From: Christiangramia echinicola DSM 19838
Lineage (GTDB): Bacteria; Bacteroidota; Bacteroidia; Flavobacteriales; Flavobacteriaceae
Length of the DNA: 64,000 nt
Assembly: GCF_000423065.1 (NCBI RefSeq)
Contig: NZ_AUHG01000011.1
Location: 806,001 to 870,000 of the forward strand
Direction of reading: 5' to 3'
Of the stretch, positions 36,644 to 46,075 are shown in pieces. The first letter of the stretch is position 1, and each line of letters opens with the position of its first letter. The position numbers and the translations under genes are program-made. The notes under the pieces were generated by a model that searched no databases, was not told the DNA's origin, and worked only from the letters and a program-made list of their open reading frames with translations.

Positions 36644-38317
36644 TTAGTCTTTATTATTTAAGTTTTCATCTCTAAAAATTATAACATAACTTAAAACAAT
36701 GGCACCTGCTGCAGCTAGTAAAAAGAAGAGCATGGCCAATCCTGGATAGCCGAAAATGGTAAAATCTGAAGGCACCTGCATTAACATCGAGGCTCCAATG
36801 ATCATGGCCGCTATTATCAACCCTAAGGTTATACGGTTGGCAACTTTCTGAAATCCATCGGTTACCCGTTTTTCATCTATAGCATCAATTTTAATCTTGA
36901 ATTCATTATTAGCGAGGTTTTCAGAGATCCGGTTCATTCTTCCCGGCATATTCTCCACGAAATGTTTTGTCTCTATGAGAGTACTAAAGAAATTTTCAGG
37001 CTTAAGCTCTGTAAGCATCTTTTTGCGCATGATCTCATGCACATTTCTCTGTATCGCTGCTCTAAGATCGAATTCAGGATCTAGCATGGCAACAATCTGG
37101 TCGAGATTTAAAAGTATCTTACCTAGAATATTGATCTCAACCGGTAATTTTATATGGGTGGCTAAGGCTAGCCTGTTAAGCTGAATAAGGATCTTTCCTG
37201 TTTGCAGGTCTTTAGCGACACTGTTTTCACTTTCCATGATAACATCGCTAACCGTCTTCGCAAATTCCTTTTTTTGAGATTCTTCGGTAAGTTCACTCAT
37301 TTTCAAGAGCGAATGCGCGGTCTTTTCTCCATTGCTCTGGCTTATAGCCAGGAGTAACTCTATAAGATTTTCCTGTAGCTGAGGGGTAAATCTTGCTACC
37401 ATTCCCAGATCTATAAGAGCGATCTGGTTATTTTCTGTGAACTTGATGTTTCCAGGATGAGGATCAGCGTGTGCGAAACCATCATTGATGATCTGCTGTA
37501 AATAGGCTTCTACTAATTCTTCAACAAGTTCAGAAAAATCATTTTCCATTTGTCTTAATGGAGATAGGGAAGTGATCTTTTTACCACTTACAAATTCCAT
37601 AGTTAAAACTCTAGCGGAACTATAGTCATCTACCGGAGCAGGAATGATGAGGTTTTCGTATTGCTCGAGATTCTTTTTTAAAGTTTTTAAGTTTTGAGCC
37701 TCTTTTTTATAATCCAGCTCATTTAAAAGAATTCGCCTAAGTTCAGCGAAAACTTCATCTATAGCATAGGTTTTCGCAGTTTCAAGATGTTTTACTGCAA
37801 GCGCGGTCAACTCATCCAGGGTATCCAGGTCATCTATAAATTGTTTCGCGATACCAGGTCTCTGGATCTTAACTGCAACCGGTTTACCTGAGTGAAGCTC
37901 TGCACGGTGTACCTGGCCAATTGAGGCACTGGCCAAAGGTTTCTCCTCAAATGATTTAAAGGCCTTAGAGATCTTAGTTCCTAATTCCTTTTCGATAATT
38001 TCTTTAACCTCCTCGAATGGTACCGGGGAAACATTATCCTGCAAATGAGATAATGCCTTAAGATATTCGTCTGGAAGTAGGTCTGGCCGGGTAGAGAGTA
38101 ACTGACCTAATTTAATATAGGTAGGTCCCATTTCCTTAAGATCTTCTACCAGTTCTTCTGGAGACTGATCAAATTGATGGTCATCCTCCTCCTCTTCAGA
38201 AAGGGAATTATTCATTGCTACTGCACTGGTTTGCCGAAACAGGTCACTGTTCCAGTATTTCAGCATAAAATGAATGAACTTATAATAACTCTTGATCTTA
38301 TCTGGCGTATTGCTCAT
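36644..38317 (-). CDS. ABC1/UbiB-family atypical kinase
   Basis: This 557-residue protein shows the ABC1 KxGQ motif YIKLGQLLSTRPD (K69-Q72), the Ala-rich ASASIGQVHRAEL, K150 in VAVKIQRPG, and the C-terminal catalytic blocks ADPHPGNI and LIDLGMVAR. Two C-terminal membrane helices follow (about 500-550). In proteobacteria UbiB supports ubiquinone synthesis, probably as a lipid-handling ATPase; a flavobacterium would use menaquinone, so the role here is open. It lies between the antiporter and the S10 peptidase. Confidence 0.88.
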   Translation of the reverse strand: MSNTPDKIKSYYKFIHFMLKYWNSDLFRQTSAVAMNNSLSEEEEDDHQFDQSPEELVEDLKEMGPTYIKLGQLLSTRPDLLPDEYLKALSHLQDNVSPVPFEEVKEIIEKELGTKISKAFKSFEEKPLASASIGQVHRAELHSGKPVAVKIQRPGIAKQFIDDLDTLDELTALAVKHLETAKTYAIDEVFAELRRILLNELDYKKEAQNLKTLKKNLEQYENLIIPAPVDDYSSARVLTMEFVSGKKITSLSPLRQMENDFSELVEELVEAYLQQIINDGFAHADPHPGNIKFTENNQIALIDLGMVARFTPQLQENLIELLLAISQSNGEKTAHSLLKMSELTEESQKKEFAKTVSDVIMESENSVAKDLQTGKILIQLNRLALATHIKLPVEINILGKILLNLDQIVAMLDPEFDLRAAIQRNVHEIMRKKMLTELKPENFFSTLIETKHFVENMPGRMNRISENLANNEFKIKIDAIDEKRVTDGFQKVANRITLGLIIAAMIIGASMLMQVPSDFTIFGYPGLAMLFFLLAAAGAIVLSYVIIFRDENLNNKD

Positions 38318-38356
38318 TAATCACGATAAATGGTTAGGGTTCTAAATTTATAAAAT

Positions 38357-40369
38357 TTAGTGAGACTTAAATGAAAGCAAATTATTTAAATGATTAATAT
38401 TATTTGGATGACCAAATAAATAAAGCAGATCACCCTGCTCAATAACCGTATCTGGAGAAATCTCTGTAAGGTAGCGACGGTCACGATGAATGGCTAATAA
38501 GGTAACTCGGTAGTTTTTTCCGATACCTGATTCCTCAATTGTTTTACCAACGATCTGGTGATTATTACGCTGCACCTTTAAGGTTACGATCTCACGATTT
38601 GGAATATTTAAATGCTGGAGAGCCGGGGAGTGCGGGCTCTTTTTCATGGAAGTAAGCATCTCATAATCTGAGGATCGAATCTGGTTGATAAACTCCTGAA
38701 TTTCATCAAATGGGACCAGGTATTTTTTAAGAACCCTGGTAAAGATCTCGATAGAAGTTTCAAACTCTTCGGGAACCACTTCATCTGCACCCAGTCTCAT
38801 GGCATCTTCCATATCTCTCACATACTTGGTTCTTACGATAATAGTAGCTGTTTGAGTGAATTGCCTGATGCTCGTTAGCATTTTTCTGGTTGCACCAGGA
38901 TCTGATATGGCGATTACGATTACCCTGGCCTCCTGAATATGGGCATGTTTTAAAATTGTAGCTTGTGTGGCATCCCCGAAAATTATAGGTTCGTTGTTCT
39001 TTTTTGCTTTTTCGAAATTCTCGGGATTCATGTCTATGATCACGTAAGGTATTTCGGCTTTTGTCGCCGCTTTAGAGATATTTGAACCATTTATCCCGTA
39101 ACCGATAAGCACTAAATGATCGTGCAGGTTTTCTTCTGAAAATTCCTCTTCAGCCTGCGAACTTTTCTTAATATTCTCGAGCCTCTTTCTTACTGCCGGT
39201 GGAATTGGAGCTTTAAGAATTGCATAAGTCATTCGGGGGGCAGAAGATATTAAGAATGGTGTAATTCCCATGGTAATTATAGATATCGCCAGGAAATACT
39301 GGTAAATATTTTCAGGAATAATACCGCTCTCTTTACCAACTCCTGAAAGTAATAAAGAGAATTCCCCAACCTGGAATAAACTGAATAAAGCAAGAAATAC
39401 AGTTCTGGCAGGATATTTCAGAATTATAACAGTAATACCAACTACCAGCATTTTAAGTAGAATAACCCCAATAATTAAAAGAGAAATATTCAATAGGTTG
39501 TTAAAAAAGAATTCAAGGTTAAGTAGCGTCCCAACCGAGATAAAGAAAAAGCTTATAAAAATCTCCCTGAAAGGTAATACGTTGGCAGTAGCCTGATGAC
39601 TATAATCAGATTCAGAAATAATAAGTCCGGCGAAAAATGCACCAAGAGCCAGTGATAGTCCTACGGTAGAAGTAAGCCAGGCTACGCTAAAACAAAATAC
39701 AACTACCGTGAGTACGAATAATTCCTGGTTTTTAGTTTTTACGACCCAACCAAATATTTTTGGAGCAACATACTTTGCAAGAATGTAAACGATGATCAAA
39801 ACGAGAATGATCTTAAGAGCCATTATGGCGATAGTTGAAAGTATATTCGGAGTTTCCCCGGCAAGAAGCGGGGTGAACAACATCATGGGGACGACAATGA
39901 TATCCTGAAATATTAATATTCCCAGTCCTATTTTTCCGTGAGGTGTAGAAATCTCACCCCTTTCCTGTAATAATTTTAATACAATTGCGGTACTACTTAA
40001 ACTAAAAAGAAAACCCAGGAAAATTGCGGTATTCATCGGCAAACCTAAGAAGGTTGATATCGCTGCGGTGATTAGAATGGTTCCACCAACCTGTAATCCT
40101 CCTCCAAGGAAGATGATCCTTTTAATTGAGGCAAGACCCTTAAGGGAGAGTTCGATCCCAATCACAAAAAGTAAAAATATTATCCCGATCTCAGATAGTA
40201 ATTCTACCTCATGCTGAGAGCTAATAAGGTTGAATGCGTGAGGTCCAGCGATAATTCCCGCGATTAAAAATCCAAGGATCGCTGGTAATTTCAACCGGTT
40301 AAACGCAAGGATTATCACTATAGATAAACCTAAAATTATAACTATATCCTGCAGGATAGGTATTTCCAT
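38357..40369 (-). CDS. CPA2-family K+(Na+)/H+ antiporter with RCK domains (KefB-like)
   Basis: This 670-residue protein has about 12 membrane segments (1-385) of the Na+/H+ exchanger fold, including FLLFVIGIELSLKGL and ALGAFFAGLIISES. A TrkA-N NAD-binding domain follows (LVLIGYGINGSNISKAA) and then a TrkA-C domain near the end. It would exchange monovalent cations for protons across the inner membrane under nucleotide control. It starts a likely three-gene operon and lies downstream of the M61 gene's terminator. Confidence 0.92.
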   Translation of the reverse strand: MEIPILQDIVIILGLSIVIILAFNRLKLPAILGFLIAGIIAGPHAFNLISSQHEVELLSEIGIIFLLFVIGIELSLKGLASIKRIIFLGGGLQVGGTILITAAISTFLGLPMNTAIFLGFLFSLSSTAIVLKLLQERGEISTPHGKIGLGILIFQDIIVVPMMLFTPLLAGETPNILSTIAIMALKIILVLIIVYILAKYVAPKIFGWVVKTKNQELFVLTVVVFCFSVAWLTSTVGLSLALGAFFAGLIISESDYSHQATANVLPFREIFISFFFISVGTLLNLEFFFNNLLNISLLIIGVILLKMLVVGITVIILKYPARTVFLALFSLFQVGEFSLLLSGVGKESGIIPENIYQYFLAISIITMGITPFLISSAPRMTYAILKAPIPPAVRKRLENIKKSSQAEEEFSEENLHDHLVLIGYGINGSNISKAATKAEIPYVIIDMNPENFEKAKKNNEPIIFGDATQATILKHAHIQEARVIVIAISDPGATRKMLTSIRQFTQTATIIVRTKYVRDMEDAMRLGADEVVPEEFETSIEIFTRVLKKYLVPFDEIQEFINQIRSSDYEMLTSMKKSPHSPALQHLNIPNREIVTLKVQRNNHQIVGKTIEESGIGKNYRVTLLAIHRDRRYLTEISPDTVIEQGDLLYLFGHPNNINHLNNLLSFKSH

Positions 40370-40431
40370 GTTTTGGTTGGTTTGTTGGAATTTAAAGATA
40401 AGAAGTTAAATAAGCTTATTCATATAAGATC

Positions 40432-40462
40432 AAAAAAAAGCGGCAGGATTTTCCTGCCGCTT
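40432..40462 (-). terminator. Rho-independent terminator of the M61 peptidase gene
   Basis: Read on the minus strand: AAGCGGCAGGA, a 3-base loop, TCCTGCCGCTT, then a T-run (the A-run at 40432-40439 on the plus strand). The stem has eleven perfect pairs. Confidence 0.93.
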
Positions 40463-40485
40463 AGTAATATGATTTAATCTATTAT

Positions 40486-42360
40486 TTAGCCTTTAAGCCA
40501 TGCATTTCGAAGCTCAATTTGATCTCCATCTGCATTCTGGATCTCTACATAGGTTTTTTGACTATCCATTGGGGTAGTGATCTTTCCTTCTAATTTCATT
40601 TCTTCGCCATCTCTGGTAATGGTCATGGTGATATCATCACCTTCACTCCAGGACTGGCTGGCCATAATTAAGTCGTAGACATTCTGAATATTATATTCAG
40701 TTCCATTAATAGATTTTATGGTATCGCCTCCTTTAATACCTAGTTCTTTTAAAAAGGTATTTAATTCGATATTGTCTCTGAAAACGATTTCCATCGTTTG
40801 TTGATTTCCGGTGATATAAGGTGTTTGTCCTTTGATGAAAAAACCAACCTCATTCATAATCTCGTCTTCTTTAAGACCAACTTTATCAAAAAACTCATCA
40901 TAAGGGATTGGGGTTGAGCCACTCACATAAGTGTCGAAGAACTCCTGGATTTCAGGATAGGTAAGTTCTACTATTACCGGGATAAGGTTGTCATCTTCAA
41001 ATGGTCTATCCTTCCCGTATTTGCTGTTCAACTTTTTCATGAGGTTGAGAATTCCCATTTTTCCTCCGCTAAGTTCCCTTAAACGAATATCTAATGCCAT
41101 CCCAATTAGAGCCCCTTTCAAGTATACATTATAATAGCTGTCTTTATATTCATCATCCAGAATATTCTTGCTCATTACGGTAAAAGGAACTGTATCATCA
41201 AACCTTTTAGAAGTATTGATCTTCTCGACCATTCTATTGTAGAATTCCTGATTGTTGATCAATCCCTGATTCACCTGAAACAGGTTTGCAAAATATTCAG
41301 TTACCCCTTCATACATCCAAAGATGCTGGGACATTTTAGGATCATTATAATCAAAGTAATGCACTTCATTGGAGTGAATTCCAAGTGGAGTGATAATATG
41401 AAAGAATTCGTGCGAAACAATATCTGTCATGCTTTTATCAAGCGCTTCTGCTTCCATAGATTCGGGCATAACCACTACCGTTGAGGTATGATGCTCGAGG
41501 GCTCCAAAGTTCCCGGCATTACCTTCTCCCGGAGAATCTGAAAGATAGACCAGGATCGCATACTTATCTGTACTGTTGATATCACCTAAAAACTTTTTCT
41601 GACCACGGATCATTTTTTCCATTTCCGGCTTCAGACTTTGAGCAGTATGCTTCTTATTAGGTGAATATACACTAACTAAAACCTGCATATCCTGAACCAT
41701 GAAACTTGTGGTGTCTGGTGAAGAATACATAATTGGGTTGTCTATAACCTCAAAATATCTGTCAAGATTATAGATATCGGTTTTGCTATTCGCATCTTTT
41801 CCGGCGATGGTTTTGTCGATCGTTAAAGAAGTACCGGCAATAAGATCTGAGGGTCTTAATATTTCAAGACGAAACTTCTTTTCTTTCATTTGGTCAAAAT
41901 AGCCAACGAAACCGTGAAGATTTAAAAGAAAATTTTCATCTTTTAAGATATTAGTTCCCGCCATGGAATAAACTCCACCTTCATTTTCCCAGTCAAAAGA
42001 ATCATTAACCAGGTACATCACCTTGTCCAGATCCTTCGCATTTGCAATGGTATAGCTGTTATCATCAACTTTAGTTACGGGAATTTCATTGCCCTTGTAA
42101 TCTATAGCTTTGAAGTCTTCTGCAAATTTCCCGTAGTTATCTTCAGAATATGTACCGGGAACAGTTCTAGGTATATTGAAAGTTGTTGTTTCTACGGTAA
42201 ATTTATCTGGATCTACAGTTACCCAAACCTTATCGTTTTCTACATCCACAAGATTGATGCTCGCAACAATAGGTTGTTCCGGTTGTGGTTGAGTTACATT
42301 TTGAGTTTTGCAGGCGAAAAGCAAAGACGCCGTTGCAACTCCCATTAATATTTTTTTCAT
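40486..42360 (-). CDS. M61 glycyl aminopeptidase-like lipoprotein with PDZ domain
   Basis: This 624-residue protein has a lipoprotein signal ending LLFAC, an N-terminal beta domain, and a zinc peptidase domain with SHEFFHIITP (H317, E318, H321) followed by WMYEGVTEYFANLF, which provides the third ligand. A C-terminal PDZ segment (ELGIKGGDTIKSINGTEYN) completes the M61 layout. It would cleave peptides in the periplasm or at the surface. It has its own terminator and a 159-base divergent region shared with the secreted nuclease. Confidence 0.9.
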   Translation of the reverse strand: MKKILMGVATASLLFACKTQNVTQPQPEQPIVASINLVDVENDKVWVTVDPDKFTVETTTFNIPRTVPGTYSEDNYGKFAEDFKAIDYKGNEIPVTKVDDNSYTIANAKDLDKVMYLVNDSFDWENEGGVYSMAGTNILKDENFLLNLHGFVGYFDQMKEKKFRLEILRPSDLIAGTSLTIDKTIAGKDANSKTDIYNLDRYFEVIDNPIMYSSPDTTSFMVQDMQVLVSVYSPNKKHTAQSLKPEMEKMIRGQKKFLGDINSTDKYAILVYLSDSPGEGNAGNFGALEHHTSTVVVMPESMEAEALDKSMTDIVSHEFFHIITPLGIHSNEVHYFDYNDPKMSQHLWMYEGVTEYFANLFQVNQGLINNQEFYNRMVEKINTSKRFDDTVPFTVMSKNILDDEYKDSYYNVYLKGALIGMALDIRLRELSGGKMGILNLMKKLNSKYGKDRPFEDDNLIPVIVELTYPEIQEFFDTYVSGSTPIPYDEFFDKVGLKEDEIMNEVGFFIKGQTPYITGNQQTMEIVFRDNIELNTFLKELGIKGGDTIKSINGTEYNIQNVYDLIMASQSWSEGDDITMTITRDGEEMKLEGKITTPMDSQKTYVEIQNADGDQIELRNAWLKG

Positions 42361-42519
42361 GAATATTAGAATTTTAAATATTTGACTAAGGAAATATTAA
42401 AAAGTTACAGTATATCCTCAATTTTTTGCCGCCTGTTCATGCTTTGTTAATAATTTGATAACGGGTAATCGTATTAATTTCGGTTTCTTGCAGCGCGTAA
42501 AACCATACAACACAAACAC

Positions 42520-45500
42520 ATGAAACAAAAATTACATTCGAGCTTAATTTTCTTAAGCTTTTTACTTTTTACCACTCTTGGATTTTCCCAGGCAGTGTGG
42601 ATCAATGAATTTCATTATGATAATGACGGAAGTGATGTAAATGAAGGATTTGAGATCGCCGGGCCTGAAGGAACAGATCTTACCGGATATTCTGTAGTTT
42701 TCTATAACGGAAATGGCGGTGGAGAATATACCAGTTCAACTTTAGATGGTATAATCCCAAATAAACAGGGTGGTTATGGAATGCTTGCTTTTATCAAATC
42801 TGGTATCCAGAATGGACCAGATGCATTAGCTCTGGTTGATCCTTCCGGAACAGTTTTACAGTTTATTAGCTATGAAGCTGAAATTACTGCTACCGATGGG
42901 CCTGCAATTGGAATTACCAGTACAGATGTTCTGGTTGAAGAGGGTAGTAGTACTCCTGCTAGTTATTCTCTTCAGCTAGAAGGCGCAGGTCAGGACTATT
43001 CAGCATTTAGCTGGGTCTCTCCTGCAGAAAGTACATTTGGAGAAATAAATAACAACCAGGATTTTGGAGGAGAGATCGTAGATCCAGAGCCAGAACCCGA
43101 GCCGGAACCAGAACCAGCGAACAGTATTGTTTTTATCAATGAGATCCATTATGACAATGCAAGTAGTGATACTGGAGAAGGAATTGAGATCGCCGGGACT
43201 GCCGGAACAGATCTTTCAGCATATAGCATTGTGCTCTATAATGGAGCAGATCAGGAAGCTGATGATACTATAAATTTATCGGGAATTCTTCCTGATCAGT
43301 TAGGTGGTTATGGAACTCTGGAATTCTTTATTTCAGGAATCCAGAACGGTTCTCCTGACGGTATTGCTTTAGTAAAAGGAGATGAAGTAATTCAGTTCTT
43401 AAGTTATGAGGGAGATTTTACGGCAGTTGATGGTCCTGCGGCAGGAATGCTTAGTACAGATATTGGTGTGGAAGAATCAAGCTCAACGCCTGCAGGTTAT
43501 TCTCTTCAGCTTAAGGGTGAAGGAAGCTATTACGAAGATTTTGAGTGGGCTGCTGCTGCTGCTATAAATACCTTCGGAGAAGTAAATAATGATCAGATCT
43601 TTGTTTTACCAGAACCTGTCGTTTTCATTAATGAATTACATTATGATAATACGGGAAGTGACTCTGGAGAAGGTTTTGAAATTGCTGGTACTGCCGGTAC
43701 AGATCTTTCAGAATACAGCGTTGTTTTTTATAACGGAAGTGATCAGCAAGCTGATGATACCGTAAATTTAACCGGAACTCTTCCAAACCAGGATAATGGT
43801 TACGGAACATTAGAATTTTATATTTCTGGAATTCAAAACGGAGCTCCAGATGGTTTAGCTCTTTTCAAAGGAGATGAAGTTATTCAGTTCTTAAGTTATG
43901 AAGGTTCATTCACTGCAGTTGATGGACCAGCTGCCGGTATGTTAAGTACAGATATTGGAGTAACGGAATCAAGTTCAACCGCTGTTGGATATTCTTTACA
44001 GCTTACCGGAGAAGGAAAAGTGTATGAAGATTTTGTGTGGAGCGAGGCTATGGTTAATACCTTCGGAAATGTAAATACAAATCAGTCTTTTGGCGGAACT
44101 GTTGTTGAACCGGAGCCAGAAATTACTGAGCCTATTACTATTGCTGAAGCACGAGCTTTAGATCTTGGCGATAAAGTGATCGTAGAAGGTGTCTTAACAG
44201 TTTCAGATCATTTAGGTAATACCGCTTATATACAGGATGAAACAGGCGGAATTGCAATCTATGGTGATCTTGTAACCGAGGCAGGTCTTTATCAAATTGG
44301 AGATAAATTAAGAGTAACAGGTTCTAGAGCCGTATTTCAGGAAAGCCTTGTTCAGATCTCAGATCTTACAGAGGTTGAATTGATCGCTGAAAGTGAAGGT
44401 AATGTTGCACCTTTAGATATAACACTTGCTGAATTAGACCAGCACCAGGGAGAATTAGTAAGAATCACTGATGCAAGTTTCATTACAGATCAAATCCTGT
44501 TATTCGAAACTACTACCTATCCTATTTCTGATGGGTCTGCGGAAGCAATTCTATTTATAAACTCTGCAACTAACCTGGTTGGACTTGCTCAACCTGATTC
44601 TTGCCAGGAGATCATTGGTGTGGTTGGAAGTTTCCGTGGCACATCACAGTTAGTTCCAAGATTTATTCAGGATCTTCCATGTGCAGAAGAATATGATGCT
44701 AACAATGGGATTGATATCGCTTACGATCAAACACTGGACGTAGTAACATGGAACCTTAAGTTTTTCGGATTTTATGAAGAAGGAGGAAGAAAAGCTCCGG
44801 CGCCAGAAGCGATTCAGAAGGAAGCAGTAAAAAATGCAATTATCGCTCTGAATGCAGATATCATTGCTGTTCAGGAAATTGTAAATGTAGATTTACTCGA
44901 AGAAATGGTAAATGAACTTGAAGGATATGATTTTATTATGTCTGATGCGGTTTCTTATCCAAATAGTGACGATACTAGTTTTGGTACTCAAAGAGTAGGA
45001 TTTATTTATAATTCTGAGGTGATCCAGATCAATGAATCTAAAGCATTGCTTGAAGCTATACATCCTTATTATAACGGAAATGATTCTAGTTTTATAGTAA
45101 ATTATCCAACAGGAGACAGCAGTCAGCTTTGGGCCAGTGGGCGTTTACCCTTCCTTATCGAGACAACCGTTACACTAGACGGAGAATCTAAAGATTATAA
45201 TTTTGTGGTTGTTCATGCCAAGTCTGGAGACAGTGGTGATGATTATCAGAGAAGAGAGTATGATAACGCTGTTTTAAAGGATAGCCTGGATGTATATTAC
45301 GGAGATAAGAACCTAATGTTACTAGGTGATTATAATGATGATGTAGATCAATCTATTTCTAGTGGTTATGCTTTTGAGAGTTCTTATTATGAATTTATTG
45401 ATTCTGAAGATTACTGGGTGGTGACTAAAACCTTAAGTGAATCAGGTTACAAGTCCACCGTGTCTTATCCTGATATGATAGACCATATTATGATCTCAGA

Positions 45501-46008
45501 TGAATTGTATAATAATTATGTAGAGAACAGTGTTGCAGTGCGTTATGATCTTTATAGCTCAGAGTATTCTTCTACAACCTCAGATCACTATGCGGTATCT
45601 GCAAGATTCACCTTATTCGATATCAATGAGACCGGGAAGAATAATCCTCAAATGGTTCAACTTTGTTTTAATGGTAAAGCTATTTTTGTTTCGAATAATG
45701 CGGTAGATGCGCTACTTGCAAAAGGAGCCGTAAAAGGAAGTTGTTCTGAAAATGAGGTTGCGGTATATGCGGCTCCTAATCCGGTTGTATCTGAAACGAC
45801 TATCAATGTTGAAAATTTCAAGACAGGCCAGGCTTATATGATTGTATATAGCTTAAGCGGAAATGTAGTTTTTACTGATAAAATACAAGTGAAGAAAGGT
45901 AAATCTGCTTATGAATTCAATATGAGCGGGTACAATCCCGGAATCTATATTGTTGAAGTTAAAAACAGTTTCGGACAGATCACCTACACAAAAGTGGTGA
46001 AAAAGTAA
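42520..46008 (+). CDS. Secreted multidomain nuclease with lamin-tail-like repeats and type IX sorting domain
   Basis: This 1162-residue protein has a signal peptide (through FSQA). Three lamin-tail-like repeats follow (about 26-187, 204-365, 367-530), the first two separated by a PEPEPEPEPEPEP linker. Then come an OB-fold-like domain (IAEARALDLGDKVIVEGVLT), an EEP nuclease domain starting DVVTWNLKFFGF with AVQEIV, LLGDYND and TSDHYAV motifs, and a C-terminal type IX sorting domain (APNPVVSETTINV to the KVVKK end). It resembles extracellular DNases of the ExeM type. Secreted or surface-bound DNA degradation for phosphate or nutrient supply is the likely role. Confidence 0.9.
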   Translation: MKQKLHSSLIFLSFLLFTTLGFSQAVWINEFHYDNDGSDVNEGFEIAGPEGTDLTGYSVVFYNGNGGGEYTSSTLDGIIPNKQGGYGMLAFIKSGIQNGPDALALVDPSGTVLQFISYEAEITATDGPAIGITSTDVLVEEGSSTPASYSLQLEGAGQDYSAFSWVSPAESTFGEINNNQDFGGEIVDPEPEPEPEPEPANSIVFINEIHYDNASSDTGEGIEIAGTAGTDLSAYSIVLYNGADQEADDTINLSGILPDQLGGYGTLEFFISGIQNGSPDGIALVKGDEVIQFLSYEGDFTAVDGPAAGMLSTDIGVEESSSTPAGYSLQLKGEGSYYEDFEWAAAAAINTFGEVNNDQIFVLPEPVVFINELHYDNTGSDSGEGFEIAGTAGTDLSEYSVVFYNGSDQQADDTVNLTGTLPNQDNGYGTLEFYISGIQNGAPDGLALFKGDEVIQFLSYEGSFTAVDGPAAGMLSTDIGVTESSSTAVGYSLQLTGEGKVYEDFVWSEAMVNTFGNVNTNQSFGGTVVEPEPEITEPITIAEARALDLGDKVIVEGVLTVSDHLGNTAYIQDETGGIAIYGDLVTEAGLYQIGDKLRVTGSRAVFQESLVQISDLTEVELIAESEGNVAPLDITLAELDQHQGELVRITDASFITDQILLFETTTYPISDGSAEAILFINSATNLVGLAQPDSCQEIIGVVGSFRGTSQLVPRFIQDLPCAEEYDANNGIDIAYDQTLDVVTWNLKFFGFYEEGGRKAPAPEAIQKEAVKNAIIALNADIIAVQEIVNVDLLEEMVNELEGYDFIMSDAVSYPNSDDTSFGTQRVGFIYNSEVIQINESKALLEAIHPYYNGNDSSFIVNYPTGDSSQLWASGRLPFLIETTVTLDGESKDYNFVVVHAKSGDSGDDYQRREYDNAVLKDSLDVYYGDKNLMLLGDYNDDVDQSISSGYAFESSYYEFIDSEDYWVVTKTLSESGYKSTVSYPDMIDHIMISDELYNNYVENSVAVRYDLYSSEYSSTTSDHYAVSARFTLFDINETGKNNPQMVQLCFNGKAIFVSNNAVDALLAKGAVKGSCSENEVAVYAAPNPVVSETTINVENFKTGQAYMIVYSLSGNVVFTDKIQVKKGKSAYEFNMSGYNPGIYIVEVKNSFGQITYTKVVKK
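42595..44090 (+). repeat. Three lamin-tail-like repeats in the secreted nuclease
   Basis: Each unit starts with (V)(F/W)INE(F/I/L)HYDN and continues through (E)IAG..GTDL..YS(V/I)V(F/L)YNG to a GYSLQL segment. Copies begin near 42595, 43129 and 43618. Copies 2 and 3 are the closest pair as protein but differ at many synonymous sites, so they are not an assembly artefact. Confidence 0.9.
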
Positions 46009-46027
46009 ACGAAAAGTGCTTTATAAT

Positions 46028-46062
46028 AAAAATCCCGGCGATTGCCGGGATTTTTTATTTTT
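46028..46062. terminator. Bidirectional terminator between the nuclease and proA
   Basis: AATCCCGGC (46031-46039), loop GATT, GCCGGGATT (46044-46052), extended by A-runs on one side and T-runs on the other. It can end both converging transcripts. Confidence 0.93.
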
Positions 46063-46075
46063 ATGTATAGAGTGA

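Noticed and set aside
42595-44090. Lamin-tail repeats as an assembly artefact or CRISPR-like array
   Set aside because: Units differ at many synonymous positions and stay in frame within one protein; there are no short regular direct repeats with spacers.
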